DNA from: JALZAI01 sp038212215
GTDB taxonomy: Bacteria > Actinomycetota > Actinomycetes > Mycobacteriales > Jatrophihabitantaceae
Length of the DNA stretch: 55,421 nucleotides
NCBI GenBank assembly: GCA_038212215.1
Contig: JBBQUT010000034.1
Coordinates: forward strand, 1 to 55,421
Direction: 5' to 3'
Each line of letters opens with the position of its first letter. Within the stretch, counting starts at the first letter, position 1. Positions 43,556 through 53,003 of the stretch are shown piece by piece. The notes beneath the pieces were generated by a model. The model saw only the letters and a list, made by a program, of their open reading frames with translations. It did not search any database and was not told the DNA's origin. The translations under genes were made by a program, and so were the position numbers.

Positions 43556-43941
43556 TCAGCCGATGTCATTTGAGGATCCGGCGGATTCTGTCGGTGGTCG
43601 CAACAGAGCGTGTTGCCAATCCTGTTCGGGGCGGTGTTTCGTATCGGGCTCGGGTGTCTTGGGCGTGTCACGGCGACGTTGGGCACCGGTGGTGCCTGAG
43701 GCTTGTCCGCCGCGAGCGCGGTAGGCCTTCTGGCGACAGGCTGGGGAGCAGAAGATCATGCATGGCACGGCGCCGGCAAGCGATCGTGGCAGCTTGGTAC
43801 CGCACTGCTCGCACGTCGACACACCGATAACGTAACGCGCCACAGTCGATGAGTCGGGTCGGCTTCGACCGCGGCGGAGATGAGGTCGGAGGTGAGCGGG
43901 ATGCTCAGGTCGAGGTCTTCGCCCTGCCAGCGCCTGACCAT
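43556..43941 (-). pseudogene. Zinc-ribbon protein with a frameshift
   Basis: The N-terminal piece starts at 43941 (MVRRWQGEDLDLSIPLTSDL, then HRLWR). The C-terminal piece, in another frame, has STCEQCGTKLP, then MIFCSPACRQKAYRARGG. C-x2-C plus C-x3-C followed by R-Q-x-A-Y-R-A-R is a common actinobacterial zinc-ribbon signature. The pieces join near 43830. A shorter intact protein from a GTG near 43827 (about 90 aa) is an alternative. Confidence 0.5.
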
Positions 43942-44069
43942 GCCGCTGTCCGCCCGTCGGCATCAGCTGGTTGGGCACCCGCACCGAAGCGCCGGCGGTC
44001 GGGATGTACCTGCAGCTGGCGTGGCAGCGCGTCGGCGACGGCAGAATGGGTGACGACACCCTGCTGACC

Positions 44070-44669
44070 TACTTCGTGCTCATCCGTGCAGCAGCCGCCA
44101 GTGCCGAGCCGACAGCCACCATGCCGGGACCCGGGTCAACATCATCGCAGCCATGATCGTCGTCTCCGCCAGTCGTCGCTCGGCGGAGTTCCGCCTGCGT
44201 CTGGAACCGCCTGGAGTACCGCCCGCTCGAAGGTTCGTCCTCGCGATCACTCCCTAAATTTCGTGGCGCGATCCCGAGCGGACCGCTGCCAAGCTCGGCA
44301 ATGAGCGGGACTACGCCCACCTCGCCTGCGGGGGCGGGATGGGCTCGGCACACCGTGCGCAGCTCCGATGGCGGGTCGCCAATCTGACCCGAACGTGGAC
44401 CAGGTCTGTGCCCTCGCTCCCGCGGGCGATCGAGCGGGACGCGCGTGCGAGCCGGTTCAAGAGCAGCTGGATCGGTGTGTTGGAGACGCCGGGTGACGAC
44501 TTCGCGAATGCCGGCGACGACGCGGTCATGGGACTGCGACAGCTCACGTCGATAGGTCGCCGACAGGTGGCGCCCGATGCGCTGTCGCCGCACGCGCTCG
44601 ATGCCGGCGCTGGCCACCAACGCCGGCAGCGCCAAGGGCAGAAACTGTGCCCGCCGGCGCTGCCCGCCG
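44070..44669. other. About 600 bases of probable decayed DNA
   Basis: Open frames on both strands overlap, and none shows a motif or ribosome binding site. It lies beside two broken acetyltransferase genes and is probably gene remains. Confidence 0.3.
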
Positions 44670-45140
44670 TCACCGTGTGGCGCCCCGGTACAGGCACAGG
44701 ACCTGGCCGCACGGTTGCTCGGCTGACCCGCGGATCGTGCCGACCGGCCGATAACCCCAACTTTGGTAAGTTGCTGCGGCCACCGGCGCGTCGGTGCGAA
44801 CCCACAGCACGAATCGCAGCTCGCTCCGGTCAGCGAGCAGCGCATCGTGCAGACGGCGCGCGATACCCAACCAGCGACAGGCCCGATGCACGCCGAGCTC
44901 GGCCAACCCGAATGTCGGCGCGTCGTCCCGAGCGGCCGCCGGAACCATTCCGGCTCACCACGCAAAAACCTGCCTCGGCCCGCAGCCGGGACCAGTCCGC
45001 CGCGAAGCCCGCAACCTCCGCCGGACCGTCCTGGTAAGGCGCTTCGGCGTATACCTGCCCGTACAGCTCGCGCAGGTCGTTGCCGAGTACGGCGGCCAAC
45101 CCACCATGAACACCCACGCGGATGATCTCATTGGTCCGAC
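44670..45140 (-). pseudogene. Broken GNAT acetyltransferase 1
   Basis: The N-terminal piece (ELYGQVYAEAPYQDGPAEVAGF ...) and the C-terminal piece are in different frames. The C-terminal piece has LAELGVHRACRWLGIARRLH, matching the acetyl-CoA loop V-x-x-x-x-R-x-x-G-I-A-x-x-L-H, then AATYQSWGYRPVG. The central strands between them are missing, so a deletion and a frameshift have both occurred. Confidence 0.6.
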
Positions 45141-45281
45141 GAACTTCGGCGTCATCCTGTTCAGCGCCCTGGTTTTCGGCCCGCTCCTGGGGGTTGCCGC
45201 CGATCTTGGAACTTCCGCAGTCTCGATCACTGGCCTGCGGCCCGGGGCCCGCTATGCTCGGTTTCGAGCGCGGTCGAACTT

Positions 45282-45982
45282 TCAATGCTTCCAGTCAATG
45301 GGCTTTGCGACGAACTGAAAACCCAAACGCTGGTACACGCCGAGTCCGAGTGTACTGGCGCTGAGCGTGGCGGGACGATCCGCTGCCTGTGCGACAGCAG
45401 TTGCCGTCAGTGCCGTACCAACTCCGGCGCCACGCTCGGCCTCGAGTACGGCGACGGCGCTGACGAATACACCCGTGGCATGCACCAACGCTAACGCCGT
45501 CCCGACCGGACATTCTCCCCGCCAGGCGACCAGAAGATGCAGCCCTCGTGATCGTTCACTGCCGCGCGGATGAAGCTCGCCAGATCGAGAGGGGCCAGTG
45601 CCTGCCGCAGCAGTGAAGGCGACGCGCTCGAACAGCAGCGCGTCTTCGGTTCGTGCCACGTGGATTCCTTCGACGACGCGACCCTGCACCGGCGAGGGCG
45701 GGCGCATCATCCACGGGTCTGCGATCACTGCGCGTCGAGTGGCGAGGGCTTTTCGGCCCCCAATATGCCCCAGGAGTCCCGGATCGGTCCTGGCACGGTG
45801 TCGGGGACAACCGCGTGGCGACTCAGTGTAATGGCGCCGAGGAGGTACGGGTGTGGCACGTGGGTTCCGGCCGCATAGTTATCGCACATCGCCCAGGGCG
45901 CGCCGAGGGAGCGGTACGCGGTCGCCTGCCAAGCTGCGTCACCAGCCGCACACACCTCGATTCGCTCGTCCAGCCCGGTCAC
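45282..45982 (-). pseudogene. Frameshifted GNAT acetyltransferase 2
   Basis: Starts at ATG 45982 (MTGLDERIEVCAAGDAAWQ ...). The frame ends at TGA near 45725 and continues one frame over with VIADPWMMRPPSPVQG, then AVAVLEAERGAGVGTALTA (the acetyl-CoA loop) and ending YQRLGFQFVAKPIDW. One indel near 45728 breaks an otherwise full-length gene. Tandem with the first GNAT, same strand. Confidence 0.6.
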
Positions 45983-46093
45983 TCAACCAATCCTGCCGGA
46001 CATATGTACGCATCCGCGCACCTCGAATCAGAGCCAAAATCTAAGCTTGCTAGATAGCTGATATAGCTGCGAGGTAGCCCTTCACAATGGCCG

Positions 46094-46166
46094 CCGGAGG
46101 TGTCAGGAGGGGATCCATATGGGTCCTTCGGGGATCTGGCGTTGACGCGCCGGTTCCTCCTGACAC
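46094..46166. repeat. Inverted repeat upstream of the IS110 fragment
   Basis: CCGGAGGTGTCAGGAGG at 46094-46110 is complementary, with one bulge, to the stretch ending 46173 (CCTCCTGACAC at 46156-46166, then TTACCGG). The 45-base interior also shows some pairing. It lies 17 bases before the transposase start. It may be part of the structured non-coding end of the IS110 element. Confidence 0.55.
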
Positions 46167-46182
46167 TTACCGGAGGTGGGTT

Positions 46183-46530
46183 GTGTCTGTGCATGCTGCC
46201 CCAGTCACGTCGTCCACGGTGGTCGTTGCCGTGGATGTGGGCGAGACCTCGGTCGCCCTGTCGGTGACCGACGCCGATCGGCGTCAGGTTTTCGGGCCGG
46301 TCGAGTTCGCGATGACGCGGTCGGCGTCGCCGCGGTGCTCGCTCAAATCGGTTGCGTGTTGCCCCGCGCGCGCATGTGCCGGTCAAGGTCAGGGTGGAGG
46401 CCTGCGGTCACTATCACGTGCCGTTGCTGGCGCCGTCGGCGTGGCCGTCCGGATGGGAGGTACTGGAGCTGAACCCGGCCCATGTCGCTGAGCAGCGTCG
46501 GGTGCAGGGACGGCGGCGGTTGAAGACCGA
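46183..46530 (+). pseudogene. IS110-family transposase, 5' fragment
   Basis: GTG 46183 with GGAGG upstream begins VVVAVDVGETSVALSVTDAD, the DEDD N-terminus of IS110 transposases. GVAAVLAQIGCVLP and VEACGHYHVPLLAPSAWP, then LELNPAHVAEQRRVQGRRRL and KTD, follow in two other frames. After KTD the text changes to a recombinase. At least two frameshifts, and the rest is lost. Confidence 0.75.
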
Positions 46531-47850
46531 CGGCTGGTGCGGGAACTGTTCGCGCCCGGCGCCGGGGAAGAAACTCCGCGGACCTGCCTGGAATGTGGAC
46601 TGGTCCGCCGGTATGGGGCGCACGGATCGTGCACCACCTGCTGGCAGCGTCACCCGGATCGTCCTTTCCTGGCAGTGACAAACCTCGCCGCCCGCGTCGA
46701 GGATCCGCCGGCATGGCTAAGCGAGTTCGTTGCCTACCTCGCCGCTCGGCACTGCGTCGGACGCCGCTGCACCATGATCACCGCCGTGGGCAGGCTGCTG
46801 GCCGACGAGCACCCGAACCACCCCCAGGCCATCCTCGAACGGGCCCGGCGTTTAGGACGATCGATGGGTTCGCTGGCACGAGGGTTGGAAGAATTGTTCG
46901 CCGACCGAAAGCTCGCACTACCAACCGGCCAAGCCCAGCGGCTTGCGACCGGGCGACGCCGTCGACGCCGTACCCGAGCCACTACGCCCGGCGGCCGGCG
47001 GCCGGCGGCCGGCGGCCGAAGGATTCTGCGCGAACATGCTGCGCTCGCGTGAACGTGCCCGACGGGCCGGCACCCTGCCTCGCGCCGACGGCACGCTGGA
47101 ATCAGCACTGGCCGCGGTGCGCGACTTCGCGATCTTCCTGATCACCCAACGAGCAAAGGATGATTGGGCGTTAGTCGACGCCGGCGACGTCGAAGCGTTC
47201 CTCACAACACGACCACGGATGCGGGGGCGTCACCTGAGCGTGCTGCGACAGTTCTTCACCTTCGCCCGCGCTGAACGACTGGTGCTCGTCGACCCGACCC
47301 ACGACGTGCCCTCGCAACGCGAGCGAGCCGCCGCCGCCGCACCCTGACCATCAACGACAGCGCGCCCTCTTCCGGCGCTGGACCACCAACACGGACGTGC
47401 ACCCACACGAGGCTCTGCTCGGCGTCCTCGCGCTGCTGCACGGCGCGGCCAGCCGCGAACTCCGCCTATTGCGAGTGACAGACATCGACAGCGCCGCCGC
47501 CCGAAGCATTCGACTCGGCGAGCGGCCCTATCCAGTGCCGCTGGACCCGGCCAGCTGGACGGTGCTGCAACGCTGCGTGGCCCACCGCCAACAGCTGCGC
47601 ACCGACAACCCGCACCTCATCGTCACCCGAGGCACAAAAGCCCAGCGGACACCGGCATCGACCGCCTACTGCTCCCATCTGCTCGACCCCGCCGGCGTCG
47701 CGGCGCACCGATTACGCGTAACCCGGCTGGCCGACCTGGTCACCACCATGGACCCCAAACTCGTCGCCGCCACATTTCGGGATGAACCCCGAGGGCGTGG
47801 TCATCTATCTCGCCGACCAGGTCGACGCCGGCAGGTTGCCACGAATCCGC
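46531..47850 (+). pseudogene. Tyrosine-recombinase-like integrase, multiply frameshifted
   Basis: The N-terminal piece has a zinc-ribbon CLECG, then CTTCWQRHPDRPF, and helical SAM-like text up to about 46975. The second piece (from ~46990) runs ERARRAG to FFTFARAERLVLVDPT. The third piece (from 47397) has HPHEALLGVLALLHGAASRE, then RVTRLADLVTTMDPKLVAA, and finally, in a fourth frame, GMNPEGVVIYLADQVDAGRLP. The order is that of one large recombinase of ~430 residues split by at least three frameshifts. The first break lies at the 7-base repeat below. Catalytic residues were not verified. Confidence 0.65.
46989..47016 (+). repeat. Four tandem 7-base repeats in the recombinase remnant
   Basis: CGGCGGC repeated four times without error. 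A 7-base unit shifts the frame with each change in copy number, and the recombinase frame does break here. Confidence 0.85.
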
Positions 47851-47863
47851 GCTGCTTCAGCTG

Positions 47864-48310
47864 CTACCTGACACACGTTCGCGCGAACATATCCGGTTTG
47901 CAGAAGGGCAGGTTGGTGGCGATCGTGACGGAGGCTCGTTCTTCGCGTCCGGTAATGATTTGGAACAGCAGTTCGGCGCCGCGCGGGTCGATCTGGACGT
48001 CGCCAAGTTCGTCGAGACAGAGCAGGTCGAGTCGGCCGTAGCGGCCGACCACGCGGGACAGGACACGTTGGTCTGCGGCTTCGACATGTTCGTTGATCAG
48101 TTGGACGGTGGTGGCGTAACGGACCCGGCGGCCTTGCTCGCAAGCGGCAAGACCCAGGCCGATGAGTAGATTGCTCTTGCCGGTGCCAGAACCGCCGAGC
48201 AGCACGACCGGCCGCAAGCGTCCATGTAGTGCCCGGCTGCGAGGTGGCCGAGGGTGGCCGGCTGGATGTTGAGGACGGCGTCGACGTTGAAGTCCGCCGA
48301 GTCAGGTGAC
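47864..48310 (-). pseudogene. istB: IstB-like ATPase fragment (IS21 family)
   Basis: Walker A GGSGTGKSNLLIGLG, the sensor-like YATTVQLINE, Walker B LLCLDELGDV and ERASVTIATNLPF are those of the IS21 helper ATPase IstB. The upstream part (DFNVDAVLNIQPATLGHLAA) is in another frame, the N-terminal domain is missing, and the C-terminus ends abruptly after LPF. No istA is present. It points to an old, largely deleted IS21 insertion. Confidence 0.75.
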
Positions 48311-48578
48311 TACACGCACCCCTCTCTCGGCTGCCGCTTGTATGCCTGGCTAAGCACGGGTTCTCGTTGCTTTGGCTGCCGCCCGAAGGCGGGACCCGTC
48401 AGTGCGCTGGCGACTCATCCGTCGCGAGAGCAGTACGGACCGCCTGCTTCTAGTCGTCCCACCTCGCCGGGCCGCTACTGCGGTCATTCTCGACCGCTCG
48501 CTGTCCCGTGCGCAGTACCCGGTGCCTTCGAGGACGCCCTGTTGGTCTGGTAGCACTTCGCATGCGTGATGAGTGGGG
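48311..48578. other. About 270 bases without a supportable gene
   Basis: Boundary between the decay zone and intact genes. It contains short frames only, without motifs. Confidence 0.3.
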
Positions 48579-49229
48579 TCACCCGCTACGTCCGAGACCG
48601 GCGTCGCGAGCTCGGATGACGGCCTGGGCGCGATCGGCGACCTGGAGCTTGACGAAGATGTTACTGACGTGATTGCGGACGGTCTTGGAGGTGATGGACA
48701 GGTGCCGGGCGATGCTCGAGTTCTGGTCTCCCCGCGCGAGAAGCTCAAGCACGGCACGCTCGCGCTGGGTCAGATCGGGAAAGGCGTCCGGCGGCTGCGG
48801 AGGAGGGCCGGAGAAGTAGGAAAGGACCAGGTCGGCGATGGCCGGGCCGAAAATTGCCTCGCCGCGGGCGGCGGCATCAATCGCGTGCAGGATCTCGCGC
48901 TGCCCCGCTCCCTTGACGAGATAGCCGCGGGCGCCGGCCCGCATCGCCGCGAAGACCGATGTGTCGTCACTGAACATGGTGAGCACGACGACGGCCGTGG
49001 ATGGGCTCGCGCCGGCGATGCGTTTCGTCGCCTCGATTCCGTTGATGTCAGGGAGATGGAGGTCCATGAGCACTACGTCTGGCAGCAGTGACACCGTCAG
49101 ATCGACGCCCTCGGTTCCGGTCGCAGCGGTGCCGGCACACTCGAATCCGTCGCGTGACGTGAGTGTGGTGGCGAGCCCTTCGCGCACTAAGGCGTTGTCG
49201 TCGATCACCAGGACACGGATCGGCTCCAT
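48579..49229 (-). CDS. NarL/LuxR-family response regulator
   Basis: 216 aa from ATG 49229. Receiver domain: acidic pocket VIDDN, phospho-acceptor Asp56 in VVLMDLHLPD, VVVLTMF (Thr switch) and YLVKGAG (conserved Lys). The C-terminal LuxR-type HTH (LTQRERAVLELLARGDQN, then ITSKTVRNHVSNIFVKLQV) binds DNA. Its start lies six bases after the histidine kinase stop, so the pair is one operon. The adjacent secreted-protein genes are possible targets. Confidence 0.93.
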   Translation of the reverse strand: MEPIRVLVIDDNALVREGLATTLTSRDGFECAGTAATGTEGVDLTVSLLPDVVLMDLHLPDINGIEATKRIAGASPSTAVVVLTMFSDDTSVFAAMRAGARGYLVKGAGQREILHAIDAAARGEAIFGPAIADLVLSYFSGPPPQPPDAFPDLTQRERAVLELLARGDQNSSIARHLSITSKTVRNHVSNIFVKLQVADRAQAVIRARDAGLGRSG

Positions 49230-49234
49230 CGCGG

Positions 49235-51256
49235 TTACGGGCCCTCGGTCGGAAGTATCGCGCTGACGGATGTTCCGCCGCCGGCGCGGGGTCTGATCGT
49301 GAGAGTACCGCCGAGTTGAGCTGCACGTTCGCGCATGGAGGCGACGCCGACGCCGGGGTGCCAATCGGGCGCCATGCCTGCTCCGTTGTCGCTGATGTCG
49401 ACGTGCAGGGCCTGGTCGCGGCAGATGCGCACAGTGCACCGGGTGGCATTTGCATGCCGGGTGGCGTTGGTGACCCCTTCGAGAGCGATGCGGTAGGCGG
49501 CAACCTCCACGCCCGCTGGGAGTCTGCCAAGATCACTCGGCGCGCAGAGGTCCACCCGCATGCCATTCGCTGGGTGGGTGAGGACTGCGAGTTGCGCCTG
49601 GACGGCGCCGATGAGACCGAGGTCGTCCAGCGCCGGCGGGCGGAGCCCGTACACGAGCTGGCGGATGCTGCGCAGCGCGTTCTTTGTTTCCTCCTCGAGC
49701 CTGCTCAACAATTTGGTGGCCTGCTCGGGAGCCTCGGTGACGAGCTCCCCGCAGGTTTCCAGACCGATGGCGATGCCGGCGAGTGTGGATCCCAGGCCGT
49801 CGTGCAGGTCCCCGCGCAGCCGGCGACGTTCGTCCTCGAGGGCGGCAACTGCCTCGGTGCGCGAGCGGCGCAGCGCATCGGTCAGTCGCAGCGCATGTAC
49901 CGACACCGCGGCGTGAGCGGCCAGTTCTTTGATGACGTTCTTGTCGGCATCAGTGAGCCGTTCAGAAGGCCCGCGCGGACCGAGCAGCAGCTCGCCTTCG
50001 ACCACGCCGTGGTGCAGGAGCGCGATGGAGAGCGGTGCGCCGAACAGCCGGCCGCGCTCGAGGTCGGGTGGCCCGGGTCTCGATCCGAGGTGGATTGCGA
50101 CGTAGGGCAGCCGGAGCGTTTCGGCAACCGCTGCCAGCAAGGAGGGGAGCACAGCCTCCGGTTCATCCGCGGTCTGCAGGCGGCGATCGAATCGTCGCAT
50201 GGCTAGGTCTGGGGAGTTTCGCTCCCCGTAAAGGAGCCGGTCTACCTGATGCTGCAACCAGGCGCGTAGCGGCGCGAACGCGACGGCGACGAAGGCGGTC
50301 GCGACAACTGACGCGGCAGTGCCGATAGCCTGACCGACGAGCAGGCGGGCTAGCTGAACGACGGCCAAGTACGCTCCCGCCAGCGCGGCGGTGAGGATGG
50401 CGTAGACGATGCTGCGGTTGATGAGCACATCGATTTGGTAGAGCCCTTCGCGCAATACCGCGATCCCGATCGCCACTGGGATGCACGCCATGGCGGCGGT
50501 TAGCAGGGCCTCAGGCACCGCGCTGGAAACCGGGGCCCAGTTAAGGGAATAGGCGACTAACACCAGGCAGATGGTGTAGAGCAGCCAGCCGAGTTGGCGG
50601 CGCTCGATGTCGTTTCCGCGCTGGAATCGAACCGGAATCGCTGCGAGCGAGGCGAGTGAGCAGATGCTGGTCACGCCGTACCCGACGGCATCGGCCGCAG
50701 CGGCCGCCGGCCCCGCGCCAGGAACGCCGAGCGGGTTGTCGATTGGCACGTGCCCGAAGTAGATCGCGGGCATCACAGCCGCCGCGGCAACCCGAATCAC
50801 CAGGGCGCCACCCGCTGCCCGGGCGACCACCCGCCACCGGGGCGAGGGCAGCTTCCCGTCCGGGAATAGCAGAAGCCCGTAGGTCAGAATGGGCGTCACG
50901 CCGGTCAGCCACATCCACGAGCTGACCCAGGCTACCGCCCGGCCCGCGGGTAGCGATCCGGGAGCGACCACCAGCGTGTGGTTGGCATAGCGGGCGGTGA
51001 GCAGCGCAAGACCCGCCCCGAGACCGCTGCCGATGTAGGTCCAACCCAGCCCATGGCGCGGATGTCGGCTGATGACAACCGCACCTACCAGCGGGAAGCC
51101 GACCGCTAGCGGCAGCAGCGACCAGGACTCGTCGGAATAGCCGGGTAAGACGTCGTCGATCGCGCCGATGACTGTCCCGGCGACCACGGCGGTGACGGCG
51201 ATCGCGGCCAGCACCCAGGACAGGCGCCGTGCCGCGTTCGTCCTCACGATCGTCAT
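49235..51256 (-). CDS. NarL-type sensor histidine kinase
   Basis: 673 aa. The N-terminal ~330 residues hold about ten hydrophobic segments in two blocks, with no large external domain, so the signal is probably sensed in or at the membrane. A GAF-like region follows (residues ~370-465). The dimerisation helix ERRRLRGDLHDGLGSTLAGI contains the phospho-accepting His at about 484 (HisKA_3 type). The ATPase domain has EGVTNATRHANA, SDNGAGM and GVGVASMRERAAQLGG. Paired with the 48579 regulator. Confidence 0.93.
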   Translation of the reverse strand: MTIVRTNAARRLSWVLAAIAVTAVVAGTVIGAIDDVLPGYSDESWSLLPLAVGFPLVGAVVISRHPRHGLGWTYIGSGLGAGLALLTARYANHTLVVAPGSLPAGRAVAWVSSWMWLTGVTPILTYGLLLFPDGKLPSPRWRVVARAAGGALVIRVAAAAVMPAIYFGHVPIDNPLGVPGAGPAAAAADAVGYGVTSICSLASLAAIPVRFQRGNDIERRQLGWLLYTICLVLVAYSLNWAPVSSAVPEALLTAAMACIPVAIGIAVLREGLYQIDVLINRSIVYAILTAALAGAYLAVVQLARLLVGQAIGTAASVVATAFVAVAFAPLRAWLQHQVDRLLYGERNSPDLAMRRFDRRLQTADEPEAVLPSLLAAVAETLRLPYVAIHLGSRPGPPDLERGRLFGAPLSIALLHHGVVEGELLLGPRGPSERLTDADKNVIKELAAHAAVSVHALRLTDALRRSRTEAVAALEDERRRLRGDLHDGLGSTLAGIAIGLETCGELVTEAPEQATKLLSRLEEETKNALRSIRQLVYGLRPPALDDLGLIGAVQAQLAVLTHPANGMRVDLCAPSDLGRLPAGVEVAAYRIALEGVTNATRHANATRCTVRICRDQALHVDISDNGAGMAPDWHPGVGVASMRERAAQLGGTLTIRPRAGGGTSVSAILPTEGP

Positions 51257-51575
51257 CCTCGCTCTCCTCCCGTCGAGATGGAAGCCGACCGCGCGGTCTC
51301 AGCCGACGAGATACACAGTGAACAGAGCACTGTTCCGCTCTGCGGTGTCACCGCACGTTCCCCCGTGCGTGCCGGTGATCGCCAGCGTGAACCGGCCGGG
51401 TCCGGCAGTCTTCGTGCACGGGACCAGCGAAGAGGTTCACGCACCGACTGCCGCGACTTTCGGACGTTGGGCGGGACGCGTTGCCCGTTCTGTGCGGCGG
51501 TGGCGTACCCGACGTCCCGCTGCGCGATCCCTTGAGGCGCAGCGGGACGGTGGGCGTGGAGCCCTTCCGCGGTAA
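51257..51575. other. Intergenic, 319 bases
   Basis: Upstream region of the histidine kinase operon and downstream region of the propeller gene. I see no gene and no clear hairpin. Confidence 0.4.
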
Positions 51576-52799
51576 TCAGTTTAGGCAGACCCCGTTGTCA
51601 TAAAAGAGGAGGTCCGTGTAGGGCGAACCCGCGAACTGGGCCGGCACGATGAGGTCCCAAACTCCCCAGTTGGTGTGGTCCCAGTCGGCCGCGTTCGGGG
51701 TCGGATTGACAAGTAGTCCGGTCCCGTTGGTCAATTGGACCAAGCCTCTGCCGTTGCTGCTGCCCTGCACAGGCCACCGATAGAACAGCAGATCGGTGTA
51801 CGCGCTACCGCCGAATTGGCCCGGCACAATTTTGGCCCAATCATTTCCCCAGTTGCGGTGATCTCCGGGGCCGCCCGGCGCAGTGGTAAGGACTCCGCCG
51901 CCCACCACGATGTTGAACCACCCTCTGGCCTGCGAGGCAAAATTTCCACCGGACGGGTCGTAAAACAGCAGATCGGTGTGCGCGTCACCGCCGAATTGAC
52001 CCGGCACGATCTGAGTCCAGTGATGGCCCCAGTTGTTGTACGAACTCATAGTAGTGACTGCGCCGGAGCCGGTAGGAGCGAGGAACTTCGCAAAGCCGCT
52101 CTGGCTATAGACCAACACGTCCGTAAGGCCCCCGGCTAGACCTAGCTGAAAGTTGCCAGGGACCAGGATGTCCCAGCCCGCGCCAATGTACTGATCAGCT
52201 CCAAGCCTCGCAGGGAGTACTACTCCGACTCCGGTGACGCTGTCCCTACTGTAGGTAATGGAATAAAATCGGGCGATACCGGTGGAGCGGTTGTACAGCA
52301 TGACGTCGTTTCCGGCGCGCCCGTCGAAGGTGCCTACGACGACGTTTGTCCAGCCTGCCCCCAGGGCGTAATTACCCGCCGCTTCCAAATGGAACGATGC
52401 GGTGCCCGTGGAACTGGTAGTGCCAGTAGTGTAGAACACTGCTTGGCCATCGTTGCTTCTGTAGAAGAATAGGTCGGTGTTGCTATTCCCTTCAAAATTT
52501 GCTGGAACGATGTGGTCCCAGTACCACCACGGCGTGTAGTCCGCTGGGGTTCCGTTCGTGTCCACAACGGCGCCGAGCCGTCCGGACCCATCCGTCGTCT
52601 GAAACAAGCCACGCGGCGACCCGCAAGAAATTGCCGCTGATGCGCGGTCAGCAGTTGTCACTGCTATCGCGGCCGCCGCTGTGATGACGCAAGAAAGAAC
52701 GCCCGCGAATATCCTTATCTTCCGAGGTGTTCTGTCTTTTCCCTTGTTCGCCACAGTGGCGGCTGTTAGAGCTGACACGGTTCTGTCTTTCCATTTCAT
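51576..52799 (-). CDS. Secreted six-repeat beta-propeller-like protein
   Basis: 407 aa from ATG 52799, with AGAAGGAGA upstream; the in-frame start at 52943 is not supported. A basic n-region and the hydrophobic GVLSCVITAAAAIAVTT lead to a Sec cleavage site at ASA-AI. The mature protein has six repeats built on W-x-x-I-V-P-x-x-F-x-G ... TDLLFY (for example WTQIVPGQFGGDAHTDLLFY, WAKIVPGQFGGSAYTDLLFY). This fits an FG-GAP/tachylectin-like six-bladed propeller, normally a binding surface for sugars or proteins. No catalytic motif is seen. Likely exported and acting outside the cell. Confidence 0.85.
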   Translation of the reverse strand: MKWKDRTVSALTAATVANKGKDRTPRKIRIFAGVLSCVITAAAAIAVTTADRASAAISCGSPRGLFQTTDGSGRLGAVVDTNGTPADYTPWWYWDHIVPANFEGNSNTDLFFYRSNDGQAVFYTTGTTSSTGTASFHLEAAGNYALGAGWTNVVVGTFDGRAGNDVMLYNRSTGIARFYSITYSRDSVTGVGVVLPARLGADQYIGAGWDILVPGNFQLGLAGGLTDVLVYSQSGFAKFLAPTGSGAVTTMSSYNNWGHHWTQIVPGQFGGDAHTDLLFYDPSGGNFASQARGWFNIVVGGGVLTTAPGGPGDHRNWGNDWAKIVPGQFGGSAYTDLLFYRWPVQGSSNGRGLVQLTNGTGLLVNPTPNAADWDHTNWGVWDLIVPAQFAGSPYTDLLFYDNGVCLN

Positions 52800-53003
52800 G
52801 GCGGTCTCCTTCTGATCGATTTTTGTACTGTCCTTAACTGTCTGAGTCACGTTAACCAACTGAACATGGGGCGTAAGGACTGCATGTATGTGGTCGGGCG
52901 CGCCGGGTATGGCGGACGGTGTTGATAGAATGAGCGTTACCACTAAGTGCGAAGCGAGAGTCCGCCAGTCGTCAGTTCCCGCTTGGTCACCAACGAAAAC
53001 GAC

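Noticed and set aside
43205..43573. Plus-strand frame of 122 codons right of the conjugation module
   Set aside because: Composition is unlike protein (many Arg, Cys and His without pattern), and no ribosome binding site is present.
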